From Desulfolucanica intricata (GTDB taxonomy: Bacteria; Bacillota; Desulfotomaculia; Desulfotomaculales; Desulfofarciminaceae): a DNA stretch of 64,000 nt. Shown here one piece after another: positions 36,101 to 43,600 of this stretch. Location of the stretch: positions 1 to 64,000 of the forward strand of contig NZ_BCWE01000002.1 in NCBI RefSeq assembly GCF_001592105.1, written 5' to 3'. The notes under the pieces are model-generated. The model worked only from the letters and a program-made list of their open reading frames with translations. It had not been told where the DNA came from and made no database searches. The first letter of the stretch is position 1; each line of letters opens with the position of its first letter. The position numbers and the translations under genes are program-made.

Positions 36101-36397
36101 CTTATGAAAAACGGTGTCATAAATGAAGAGATTAAAAAATTATACCAGGGCCGGCCAAATATAATTGATGGTATTAAAAATAAAGAAATTAACCTGGTTA
36201 TTAACACCCCGTCCGGAAAACGCAGCCAACATGATGACTCTTATATCCGTAAGACAGCTATTAAATATAAAGTACCCTATATCACCACTATGGCTGCTGC
36301 CCTGGCCAGTGCAAGAGGTATCGCAGTATATAAAGAAAACAATATTCAGAAAGCCGTAAAATCTTTACAAGAGTATCATAAGGATATTACCCTTTAG
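33176..36397 (+). CDS. carB: Carbamoyl-phosphate synthase large subunit
   Basis: 1073 residues, full length. Two ATP-grasp halves: the first from [20 protein letters not shown], with [13 protein letters not shown]; the second from [20 protein letters not shown], with [17 protein letters not shown]; the oligomerisation domain lies between (about 400-550) and the C-terminal MGS allosteric domain (about 935-1073) ends [10 protein letters not shown]. It makes carbamoyl phosphate for pyrimidine and arginine pathways from glutamine-derived ammonia and needs the small subunit CarA, which is not in this window; genes on both sides are unrelated. AAAGGAGG precedes ATG 33176. Followed by a long 3' region with a terminator at 36588. 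Confidence 0.97.
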   Translation: [1073 protein letters not shown]

Positions 36398-36512
36398 GTA
36401 TTTTCCCATAAGAGATAAGAGCACGATTGATTACTGCTATTAAAATTATTAATAATTAAAAGTAAATATTATTATTTCACTTATTCGACTTTTTATGGCA
36501 TAATTACATTGG

Positions 36513-36618
36513 TTGGATTAAGTTGGACCAAGGGTCCGACATACTGGTTTTCTCATCATTGATCGCAATAACTCCTTATCCTATCTTCCCTTAGCACTGC
36601 TAAGGGCTTTTTTTTGGG
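36513..36618 (+). ncRNA. Candidate short RNA with terminator
   Basis: TTCACT (36477), 17-base spacer, CATAAT would start an RNA near 36513. It contains the hairpin GTTGGACC/GGTCCGAC with loop AAG and ends in a strong terminator (CCCTTAGC/GCTAAGGG, 36588-36606, then T8). No ORF. It may instead be simply the 3' end of the carB transcript, whose stop is at 36397. The rest of the 36398-36824 gap holds a short leftward frame (LWYNGRHLHIITQG...) without a start that I cannot assign. Confidence 0.35.
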
Positions 36619-36824
36619 GAATTTTTGCTTAGACAGCCAAGGACTGCGGTTTGTTTGTTTATTAATTACCTACAGGCGGCTCCGGAAGTATAATCCGGAT
36701 GTTATTAGCCCGTTTATATACCAACATACCGCACTCCTTTAACGGCTGCCAAAGCTCCCCAGAGGTGCATTGTGATAATCCCTGAGTTATTATGTGCAAA
36801 TGTCTTCCGTTATACCACAAAGTT

Positions 36825-37472
36825 TTACAACATAGTAGGTTTTTCCGTAATTAACTTATACTTATATAATAGTTTTTTACAGACTGTATCAACATCCTGT
36901 TTTACCAGATATAAACCATACTTAACCGGTGACACATAAAATTTGTATGCATCCTGTGCATTACAGAGGTCTAAATAATCCAAAATGCAGGGTTTGCTGT
37001 TCACCTCCAACAGCCATAACCTTCCTTCCCTGTCAATGCCCACGTCAAGTCCCAGTACTCCCTGTGGGCCAAAAAAGCACTCAATGGCCAGGGCACATCT
37101 TTTTGAGAAATCAATTAAATTTTCCGACTTTATTTGAGGTATATACTGCTCAATTTCATGCAGTGGCAGTACAATTTCCTTGCCGCCTATGCTGATGTTA
37201 GTAATTGTGCTTCCGTAAGGGGCCAGCCTCATGGAAACAAGATTAACCTGCCAGGCAGAGTTTTCATCCTTTTGAACCACTACCCTCAAATCATAGATTC
37301 TGCCTTCATAGGAGCTTAGTTCTATACCTTGCTGCACTACAACAGATGTATTGTTAAATTTATCACTTGCAAATTGAAACATAGATTCAAAATCAGTAAA
37401 GGTAACTGTATTATGTTTTTTACTACCTATTTCGCATTTAAAACCTTCATCAACTTTGTCTACACGGATTAC
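36825..37472 (-). pseudogene. Distal part of a broken YheC/YheD-type ATP-grasp gene
   Basis: In the same frame as the gene at 37473-39572 and separated from it by one TAA. The codons right after the TAA read VIRVDKVDEGFKCEIGSKKH, the direct continuation of the ATP-grasp motif YIKSEYGSHGD before it. The open stretch from ATG 37382 (MFQFASDKFNNTSVVVQQG) includes DLRVVVQKDEN, GVLGLDVGIDREGRLWLLEV and NSKPCILDYL, the ATP/metal-binding end of the domain. Translation of this part alone from ATG 37382 would give an ATP-grasp half without its N-lobe, so I treat it as the disconnected C-terminus. Confidence 0.75.
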
Positions 37473-39572
37473 TTAGTCACCATGACTGCCATACTCCGAC
37501 TTTATATACACTCGTCTACATTTTTGGAATAAACTGCAAAGATTTTGGCGTGTAAATTCATGTGTTTCAGGAATAAAATCTTTAGTTTGGTTAAAGAAAC
37601 TCATGGCCTCCATGGTTTCATATTTACCAAAATAGCGGCGGTTATTTATAAGAACGGTGGTACCCCCTTTATTAAGCTGTTTTAAAATTTCTTTAGCCCT
37701 CTTACGTAAATCTTTTCGTGGAAAAGTACTAAGATCGAAGACTATATCCGGAAAAGGAAACCACTTTTCCTCCCATTTGCTTTTTTCACGGTTGAAAAAG
37801 GTACCAAGCATTTTTTTGTCAGACCAATTAATATCTTGAACGGTAAACTGAAACAACAGACAACCCAATTCATACGCAATTTTCTCCATATACTCTATTT
37901 CTTTGTCTTCTACCTCTGTCTTAACATTGTTTATGGGTGTCATAATTGCAAACAGGGGACCCAGCCAAATGATGTTATTAACGCTTGAAATTAATTTTAT
38001 TTGTATGTCAGAGTAACAGCCGGTTTCCGTCATAATATCAGGGGATATACCAATTTGGTTTATTGGTTGAGACTCACTGATTTGCACGCGGGCAATAACT
38101 TCTTTTGCGCCGATTTTCAACATTACAGGTTTATCCGGGTTGATATTCAGAAAATCGATTTGGTTTTTTCCAACTCTTATGGTGAGCGGTGGTAATGAGG
38201 ATATTTCAATTAATTTCATGATGTGCTCGCAGACATCTGTTGTTTTTCTTATTTCTTTATTATTTAAAGAAAATCCGTCCAGAAATGCCCCAAACAGGCA
38301 CGGATAACTATTAATTTTAGTATCCACAGGTTTGCTTTTTAACTTTTTCATGCTTACTCGTAACGGTTTAGCATTAACTTCAATCAACCAGATATTCCCC
38401 TGCTTATCTATACCTAAATCAATACCCAATTCACCGATTAAATTATTTTTTTCTTCAAGAAAGCAGCCGATTTTTTTGGTGTACTGTTCAATACTTTCTA
38501 TTATTTGTTCTTGTTTATCAGATTGACCCGGGAAGGCACTGGATACAGCATCCCTAAGCCGTATGACTTTACCCCCGCTGCGAGGGCTGGTGATTAAACA
38601 ATCCTCCGGGCCTACCCGGGCCAGTGCCCCTGTAACCTCCCAATCTCCAAGATCGTTTTTTTGAAGCATCACCCGCACATCAAAAGGATTCCCTAAAAAC
38701 AATGCAATATCAATACTTTTTTGAATTACATACTTCTGGCTTAATTGACCGAAGTCTTCCATTAAACCAAGTACATAATTTAAATCACCGGTTTCAACTT
38801 TTGTAAATACTTTATCTCGATGGTGTTCTATACAATAACCGGTACTATTTTTTGTAACCTTGATCAAACCCTCTCCTTTATAAAGCTGGTCGGGTTTAAC
38901 ATATACGCTGTCATATTGTTCCATGAATTGGATGAGTTTGTTCATGCTAAACTCGCTATAGGGAAGGGTTATCTTCTGTAGTTCGGTGTCCTTGGATAGG
39001 ATGTCGTAAGTATCCAGTTTGCCTAGCTTAACCATAGCATTAAAAATTTTGATATCTAAACCACTTGCTTTCTCTCGAAAAATAAAACCATCTATCCTTC
39101 CGTTAGAACCGAAACAGCGATCATAAACTACCCTGGGAAGGGGGACACAAACCGGAACATAGGTATAATTACCGGTATCAAGAATATGTCCGTTTACCAG
39201 CAGTCCGTTCCAATCAACATCATTAATAGTGAAAAATACGAGTATTCCTCCAATATTTCTCATATAATCAGTTAATTTAATATAGACACTGTCTTTATAC
39301 CCCTGTAATATACGTTCCTTTTTGCTGGAGGAGATTAACATACCCAGTAAGGGTCCTATCCTTGTTTGACCTGCTTCATCACTAAATATCCGGACATAAT
39401 TTAAATTTCCCGGATTATATGAGTTATTTATAAATTTAATTAAATTTAAATCTTTATTATAGATGACCTCACATCTAGTTCCCCAAAATATGAAATTGCT
39501 GTGCGGGGAAAAATCTTTATCCATTGCAAGCACTAAGTGATTATTGTCTTCCAGAATTTTCATTAATTGCAT
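37473..39572 (-). CDS. Tandem YheC/YheD family (spore coat-associated) ATP-grasp protein, truncated by in-frame TAA
   Basis: 699 residues up to the TAA at 37473-37475. Unit 1 (about 1-430): N-terminal beta domain (RIGPLLGMLISSSKKE), then ATP-grasp with YVKPDQLYKGEGLIKVTKN, DVRVMLQKNDLGDWEVTGAL and GELGIDLGIDKQGNIWLIEV-NAKP. Unit 2 (about 450-699) repeats the layout: WLGPLFAIMTPINN, TVLINNRRYFGKYETM, YIKSEYGSHGD, where the TAA interrupts it; its second half continues in frame in 36825-37472. YheC/D proteins are made during sporulation and bind the coat or cortex surface; their ligase substrate is unknown. Start ATG 39572 has a weak GGGGG ribosome binding site. Confidence 0.85.
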   Translation of the reverse strand: MQLMKILEDNNHLVLAMDKDFSPHSNFIFWGTRCEVIYNKDLNLIKFINNSYNPGNLNYVRIFSDEAGQTRIGPLLGMLISSSKKERILQGYKDSVYIKLTDYMRNIGGILVFFTINDVDWNGLLVNGHILDTGNYTYVPVCVPLPRVVYDRCFGSNGRIDGFIFREKASGLDIKIFNAMVKLGKLDTYDILSKDTELQKITLPYSEFSMNKLIQFMEQYDSVYVKPDQLYKGEGLIKVTKNSTGYCIEHHRDKVFTKVETGDLNYVLGLMEDFGQLSQKYVIQKSIDIALFLGNPFDVRVMLQKNDLGDWEVTGALARVGPEDCLITSPRSGGKVIRLRDAVSSAFPGQSDKQEQIIESIEQYTKKIGCFLEEKNNLIGELGIDLGIDKQGNIWLIEVNAKPLRVSMKKLKSKPVDTKINSYPCLFGAFLDGFSLNNKEIRKTTDVCEHIMKLIEISSLPPLTIRVGKNQIDFLNINPDKPVMLKIGAKEVIARVQISESQPINQIGISPDIMTETGCYSDIQIKLISSVNNIIWLGPLFAIMTPINNVKTEVEDKEIEYMEKIAYELGCLLFQFTVQDINWSDKKMLGTFFNREKSKWEEKWFPFPDIVFDLSTFPRKDLRKRAKEILKQLNKGGTTVLINNRRYFGKYETMEAMSFFNQTKDFIPETHEFTRQNLCSLFQKCRRVYIKSEYGSHGD

Positions 39573-39809
39573 TTAAAGAACCCCCAGTAGAATAATATAG
39601 AAGAAACAAAACACAAACAAAATTGAAAATCATACTAATAATATATGGAATGTTAAAAAGTTTGTAACTGTATGAACAAAAATTATATTTATACTCTCGA
39701 AAAACCTGAGAAAAGTGTATAAAGTTATTTATCCTTTGTTGGATAATAATTCCGTTGTTCTTTTTGAAAATTTGATGGGTAAGATCAAAGAAGCCGGTTC
39801 CTTGTCTTG

Positions 39810-39838
39810 TTGACAATCCATTGGTGTTTTAGTAAAAT
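39810..39838 (+). promoter_or_regulatory. Sigma-A promoter of the ABC-F leader
   Basis: TTGACA (39810-39815), 17-base spacer, TAAAAT (39833-39838): near-consensus. The transcript would start about 39845 and run through a leader of some 300 bases. Confidence 0.85.
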
Positions 39839-39874
39839 CAAACATAAATAAACTACTTTTAAGCGAGGACTACA

Positions 39875-39898
39875 ATGAAGAAAGTGTTTTTTAACTAA
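39875..39898 (+). CDS. Leader peptide MKKVFFN
   Basis: Seven codons and a TAA, with GAGG 6 bases before the ATG. Codons 3-8 coincide with the left arm (39883-39897) of the leader hairpin, so a ribosome translating or stalling here would mask that arm. This placement is what one expects of a regulatory leader peptide of an antibiotic-response gene. Confidence 0.6.
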   Translation: MKKVFFN

Positions 39899-40122
39899 TC
39901 AAAATCAAATAGTTTCTTAAAAGTGCCCACAAATACAAAGGGTGTAGTGTGTACTTTTTTAAGAAATGATAGTTAAAAAACACTGACAGGGAACTAGATT
40001 TTATTTACTAAATTTTAATTTAAAAGCTATATGTTTTGATAGCTTTATAATTTTGTATGCAAACTGCAGTATAACACCTGAGTGTTTACTGTAGTTTTTT
40101 GTTTTTTAAACTATCATTTCTT
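39883..40122 (+). promoter_or_regulatory. Attenuator-like leader of the ABC-F gene
   Basis: Segment A (AGTGTTTTTTAACTA, 39883-39897) is perfectly complementary over 15 bases to segment B (39970-39984), with inner TTCTTAAAAGT/ACTTTTTTAAGAA pairing. Segment B extended (AAGAAATGATAGTT, 39961-39974) is also perfectly complementary over 14 bases to segment C (40109-40122). Between them is a strong terminator: AAACTGCAGTATAACAC/GTGTTTACTGTAGTTT (40061-40097), then TTTTTTGTTTTTT. Part of B (AAACACT) could also pair with AGTGTTT in the terminator's right arm. Mutually exclusive folds plus a terminator 45 bases before the gene indicate conditional read-through. The exact mechanism is inference. Confidence 0.75.
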
Positions 40123-40152
40123 TACCGATTTTGGATGATAAGGGATGATATG

Positions 40153-41901
40153 ATGAATCTACATTTTGATAATCTAAGCAAAAGCTATAAAGGAAAAACT
40201 GTGTTAAATAATATTAGCGGCAAAATTAACATTACCGATAAAATTGGTTTAGTAGGTGCAAATGGTATTGGCAAAACAACCTTAGCTGAAATTTTATCCG
40301 GTCGAAAAACCTGTGATACGGGAAAAATCAGCCGTTCACCTGCCAATGGCAAAATCCTTTATATTGAACAATATCCGGTATTTGATGCCAACATATCAGT
40401 TTACCGGGAAATTTTCCGGGTAGCCGCAGCTAGCCACAAAACGGTGAAGGATGTTAAAACAATAGTAACAAAGGCGCTCCACCGGGTTAAAATAGATGAA
40501 AAAAAATGGCAGCAGCCGGCGCTAACCTTAAGTGGCGGGGAAAAAACCAAGCTGGCACTTTGTCGGGCGATGGTCAGTGACTTTGATTTGCTGATTCTTG
40601 ATGAACCCACCAACCATCTGGATATTAACAATTATCAGTGGTTAGAGGAATTTGTCACCAGTCTAAAGCAACCCCTATTGGTTATCTCCCACGACCGCTT
40701 TTTTTTGGATAATGCAGTCAACCAAATTTGGGAATTAACAAACCAAGGACTAAAGGTTTACCCGGGCAATTACTCTGCCTACAAAGTACAAAAAGAAATA
40801 ATGAAAGCAAGTATTACCCGAGAATACAATAAGCAGCAAATAAAAATTCAGCATCTAAAACAGGTGATCAATGAGAGAAAAAATTGGTATCGCAGCGCCC
40901 ATAGATCGGCGGGGCAAAACGACTTTTACCGGTCTAAGGCTAAAAAACATGCCCATGTTATCAAGGCTAAAGAACGGGAACTTGCCAGAATAGAACAGGC
41001 TAAAGTAGATAAACCGGTAAAAGCTGTTTCCCCGGCATTCGAGATTATCAATAAAAACATTACCGGCAAAAAGTTACCCCAGTTTTTGCTCCAAGGGAAA
41101 GATTTGAGTAAATGTTTTGGGGACAAAACAGTGTTTGAACATATTTCCTTTAACATCAAGCGAGGAGATAAAATTGCCCTCATAGGTGCCAACGGCGTAG
41201 GCAAGACAACGTTACTAAAAATGATTTGTCAGCTGGACCACGACTATAGTGGTAACATTATTATCAATCCCTCGGTAAAAATCGGCTATTTTGCCCAAGA
41301 ACTGGATAATTTACCCCCCGGGTCCTCCATCTTAGACGAGGTTTTAACCCAAGGATCAACTGTCGCCGAGGCCAGGTTATTATTGGCAAGTTTACTTTTT
41401 AAAGGGAATGATGTTTATAAAAAGATCGCCCTGTTAAGCATGGGAGAAAAGGGTCGGGTAGCCTTTGCCAAACTAATACTATCCGGTGCCAATTTGCTGG
41501 TATTAGATGAGCCGACCAATTATATGGATATGTTATCCAAAGAAAGGATAGAAGCAGTATTGGCCGAATTTACGGGCAGCATACTTTTTGTTTCTCACGA
41601 CCGTTATTTTATTCAAAAATTAGCCAACAGAGTATTTGTTATAGATAACCGGAAATTATACCATTACGCCGGTGACTATCAATACTATTTAGCTAAATGT
41701 AAAGAACAAAAGGCTAAAGAGGAGGTAGGTGCGGATTACCAGCAGTTAACCGATACCATAAGACAATTGGAGTGTGAATTAGCCTTCCTGGGCGGTAAAC
41801 TAAATGAGGCTTTAGATGAAGAAGAAAAGGTAAAGTTAAATGAAAGATTTTTAACAACAGCAAAAGAACTGAATAAAACTAAGCAGCTGCTAAAAAAGTA
41901 A
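40153..41901 (+). CDS. ABC-F type ribosomal protection ATPase
   Basis: 583 residues, two ABC domains without membrane segments. Domain 1: Walker A GANGIGKTTLAE, signature LSGGEKTKLALCRAM, Walker B LLILDEPTNHLD, H-loop SHDRFF. Interdomain linker (about 215-300) is long, basic and helical (QQIKIQHLKQVINERKNWYR), the part that reaches into the ribosomal P site in resistance ABC-Fs. Domain 2: GANGVGKTTLLK, LSMGEKGRVAFAKL, LLVLDEPTNYMD. A C-terminal coiled coil closes it. The leader with attenuator suggests drug induction, as in lincosamide/pleuromutilin/streptogramin resistance ABC-Fs (Lsa/Vga/CplR-like). ATG 40150 or 40153 fits AAGG upstream; the frame opens earlier inside the leader. Confidence 0.9.
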   Translation: MNLHFDNLSKSYKGKTVLNNISGKINITDKIGLVGANGIGKTTLAEILSGRKTCDTGKISRSPANGKILYIEQYPVFDANISVYREIFRVAAASHKTVKDVKTIVTKALHRVKIDEKKWQQPALTLSGGEKTKLALCRAMVSDFDLLILDEPTNHLDINNYQWLEEFVTSLKQPLLVISHDRFFLDNAVNQIWELTNQGLKVYPGNYSAYKVQKEIMKASITREYNKQQIKIQHLKQVINERKNWYRSAHRSAGQNDFYRSKAKKHAHVIKAKERELARIEQAKVDKPVKAVSPAFEIINKNITGKKLPQFLLQGKDLSKCFGDKTVFEHISFNIKRGDKIALIGANGVGKTTLLKMICQLDHDYSGNIIINPSVKIGYFAQELDNLPPGSSILDEVLTQGSTVAEARLLLASLLFKGNDVYKKIALLSMGEKGRVAFAKLILSGANLLVLDEPTNYMDMLSKERIEAVLAEFTGSILFVSHDRYFIQKLANRVFVIDNRKLYHYAGDYQYYLAKCKEQKAKEEVGADYQQLTDTIRQLECELAFLGGKLNEALDEEEKVKLNERFLTTAKELNKTKQLLKK

Positions 41902-41969
41902 TTCCCCTGTTCAAAAAATAAGGAACCTGTTATTTCTCCTTTGTTCCGGGAATATCAATATTCACTGCA

Positions 41970-42025
41970 GATACAAAAGCGCGACATTTGTGGTACGCTT
42001 TTGTATCTCCCGGTATTTTTTTATT
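41970..42025 (+). terminator. Rho-independent terminator of the ABC-F gene
   Basis: Stem GATACAAAAGCG/CGCTTTTGTATC (41970-42007), then T-rich sequence (ATTTTTTTATTTTTT). Confidence 0.75.
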
Positions 42026-42131
42026 TTTTCAATGATACCCACCAAAACCGGCTTGGGATTTGCGAATGACTTAATAAAGGAGACACGGGCCCGGTACTCC
42101 GGATAAAAACAAACTCGGAGGTAATTCTAAA

Positions 42132-42569
42132 ATGAAAATAAGTAAAAGAATTAAATTGATTACTGCAATATCAATTCTCGCGGTGGGTATTCCCACAGCC
42201 GGATTTGCTCTTACTGCCCCCTGTGAATATACAAATACACAACTACCGGTAGCTGCACCCCAGCAGATAAGCCAACCACCTGTAAATACTACAAACCTCG
42301 ACAGGCAGCAGACACAAACTACCGCGGCCACCCCAAAGGTTAAACCGGCAGCTGCCAATAACATCTCAGCCCCTGTCTGCAATTATAATAACTACTGTAA
42401 CAACACACAGTGCTTACAGACCTCTGCCCCGGCTGCTCAAGTTAAAGCTCCGTCCGGCAGCACTGTATGTCCGAACTATTATAATAATAACTGCAGAAAT
42501 AGCGACTCGGACGGCCCAAAGACCGGCAACTATGGTCATGGTGCCGGGCATGGCCGGGGTGGCCGCTAG
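42132..42569 (+). CDS. Secreted Asn/Cys/Pro-rich protein of unknown function
   Basis: 145 residues. Signal peptide about 1-26 (IPTAGFA-LT). The mature part is Thr/Pro/Gln-rich, then has three Cys-Asn motifs (VCNYNNYCNNTQC, CPNYYNNNC) and a Gly/His/Arg-rich tail (GNYGHGAGHGRGGR). No enzymatic motif. CGGAGGTAATTC precedes ATG 42132. Paired cysteines and the His/Gly tail could bind metals; that is a guess. Monocistronic with its own terminator. Confidence 0.7.
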   Translation: MKISKRIKLITAISILAVGIPTAGFALTAPCEYTNTQLPVAAPQQISQPPVNTTNLDRQQTQTTAATPKVKPAAANNISAPVCNYNNYCNNTQCLQTSAPAAQVKAPSGSTVCPNYYNNNCRNSDSDGPKTGNYGHGAGHGRGGR

Positions 42570-42899
42570 TATATACTCAACAAGTAAAGCTCTGTAATGA
42601 TTGTTAGACTGACAGTACAGAAAGAGAATACCGCAACCAACGGTTTTTCTTTCTGTACTGTTTTAAGTAGATTTTTATGTTTATAGGTAGTGCCCCCTAA
42701 TAGAAAATTTTCAATTAGTCAAACTAATGACCGAAGCGGATGAAATTTATACAGGTGAATTAAAGCACGGGACAAAATGGAACTATTTATTTACAATAAA
42801 CTGTCGTTAATTGTAATCATTTACAAAAAACGGGCCTCAGGAATGCTCCTGAGGTTTCTCAATACCCTCGTAGGTGGAAAGAGTCGTTTTTACTATTAA
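42570..42899. other. Intergenic region with two terminators
   Basis: No gene supported. It contains a rightward terminator ACAGTACAGAAAGA/TCTTTCTGTACTGT (42612-42661, then TTTTA) ending the secreted-protein gene, and a leftward terminator CCTCAGGA/TCCTGAGG (42835-42854, then CCCGTTTTTT leftward) ending the 61-residue gene. Confidence 0.8.
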
Positions 42900-43085
42900 T
42901 TAAATAGGTAATCCTTTTTTCTTTAATTCGTTTACTACTTCAGGTTTTAAATAGCTTTGCCAATTAGGATATTTTTTTTCTAATTTTTTTAGTTCATTTG
43001 TATGCTTATAATATATATCTGCTAACTTATTTGGATTATCCTTATTTTTGATTAATTCCATTATTAACCCTAATGAGTCAAACAT
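42900..43085 (-). CDS. Small protein of unknown function (61 residues)
   Basis: AAAGGAGATATTATC precedes ATG 43085 and a terminator follows, so a real gene is likely. It is helical and basic (LADIYYKHTNELKKLEKKYP, PEVVNELKKKGLPI). No family recognised. Confidence 0.6.
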   Translation of the reverse strand: MFDSLGLIMELIKNKDNPNKLADIYYKHTNELKKLEKKYPNWQSYLKPEVVNELKKKGLPI

Positions 43086-43167
43086 GATAATATCTCCTTT
43101 AATATAATTACTCCTACACCCATATAAAGAAAATTCAGAAAATACTACTTATTTTCTTATAGGCAAA

Positions 43168-43208
43168 CAGAAAAAGCCCCTTCCTTGTTCAGCGAAGGAA
43201 CTTTTTCT
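43168..43208 (-). terminator. Terminator of the YjcZ-like gene
   Basis: Leftward: AAAAAGTTCCTTC...GGAAGGGGCTTTTTC; stem CCTTC/GAAGG extended by the A and T runs. Confidence 0.65.
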
Positions 43209-43227
43209 ACTGAAACTTTTACTAAAC

Positions 43228-43332
43228 TCAGGCGCCGCAAAAACCACCAAAGAACGGTATACCAAATACTAAAAGGATAAGGATTAAGAAAATAATAAAG
43301 GAGAAACTACCAAAACCAGCATATCCGGACAT
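43228..43332 (-). CDS. YjcZ-type sporulation peptide (34 residues)
   Basis: Below the usual ORF cut-off. Begins MSGYAGFGSF, then a single hydrophobic helix (IIFLILILLVFGIPFF) and GGFCGA. The short MSGY-Gly-rich start and one membrane helix are the mark of the YjcZ/YdgA family of spore proteins. AAGGGGG lies 7 bases before ATG 43332, and a terminator follows. The family function is unknown; a membrane peptide of the developing spore is expected. Confidence 0.82.
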   Translation of the reverse strand: MSGYAGFGSFSFIIFLILILLVFGIPFFGGFCGA

Positions 43333-43600
43333 TATATTACCCCCTTTTTCAATATTTGCTTTTTTAGCTAGTATATACTATGTAGAGGTAACTAATTTGG
43401 CTAATTACTTTTTTTACCAAGGGGAATACAGCCCAAACTAAGAAAAAATATTTGAGGATTATAGGAAAAACTTCAATCTTGGACGTTGAACATAACTAAT
43501 GCCCGGGGAAGTACCAATTCCCCGGGCTTCAACTAATTACAAAGCATAGGATATCAACATTTAAAAATCTATCTATAACCGCAATTACTATCCTCAGTTA

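Noticed and set aside
36660-36824. Short leftward frame LWYNGRHLHIITQG...ILPEPPVGN
   Set aside because: Coherent-looking C-terminus but no start codon or ribosome binding site, a stop directly upstream, and no family that I could name; recorded only in the short RNA entry.
39541-39816. A 91-codon leftward ORF upstream of the YheC/D gene
   Set aside because: Overlaps the YheC/D start and the ABC-F promoter; hydrophobic but without ribosome binding site or family. A short rightward frame nearby (YPLLDNNSVVLFENLMGKIK) was too short to call.
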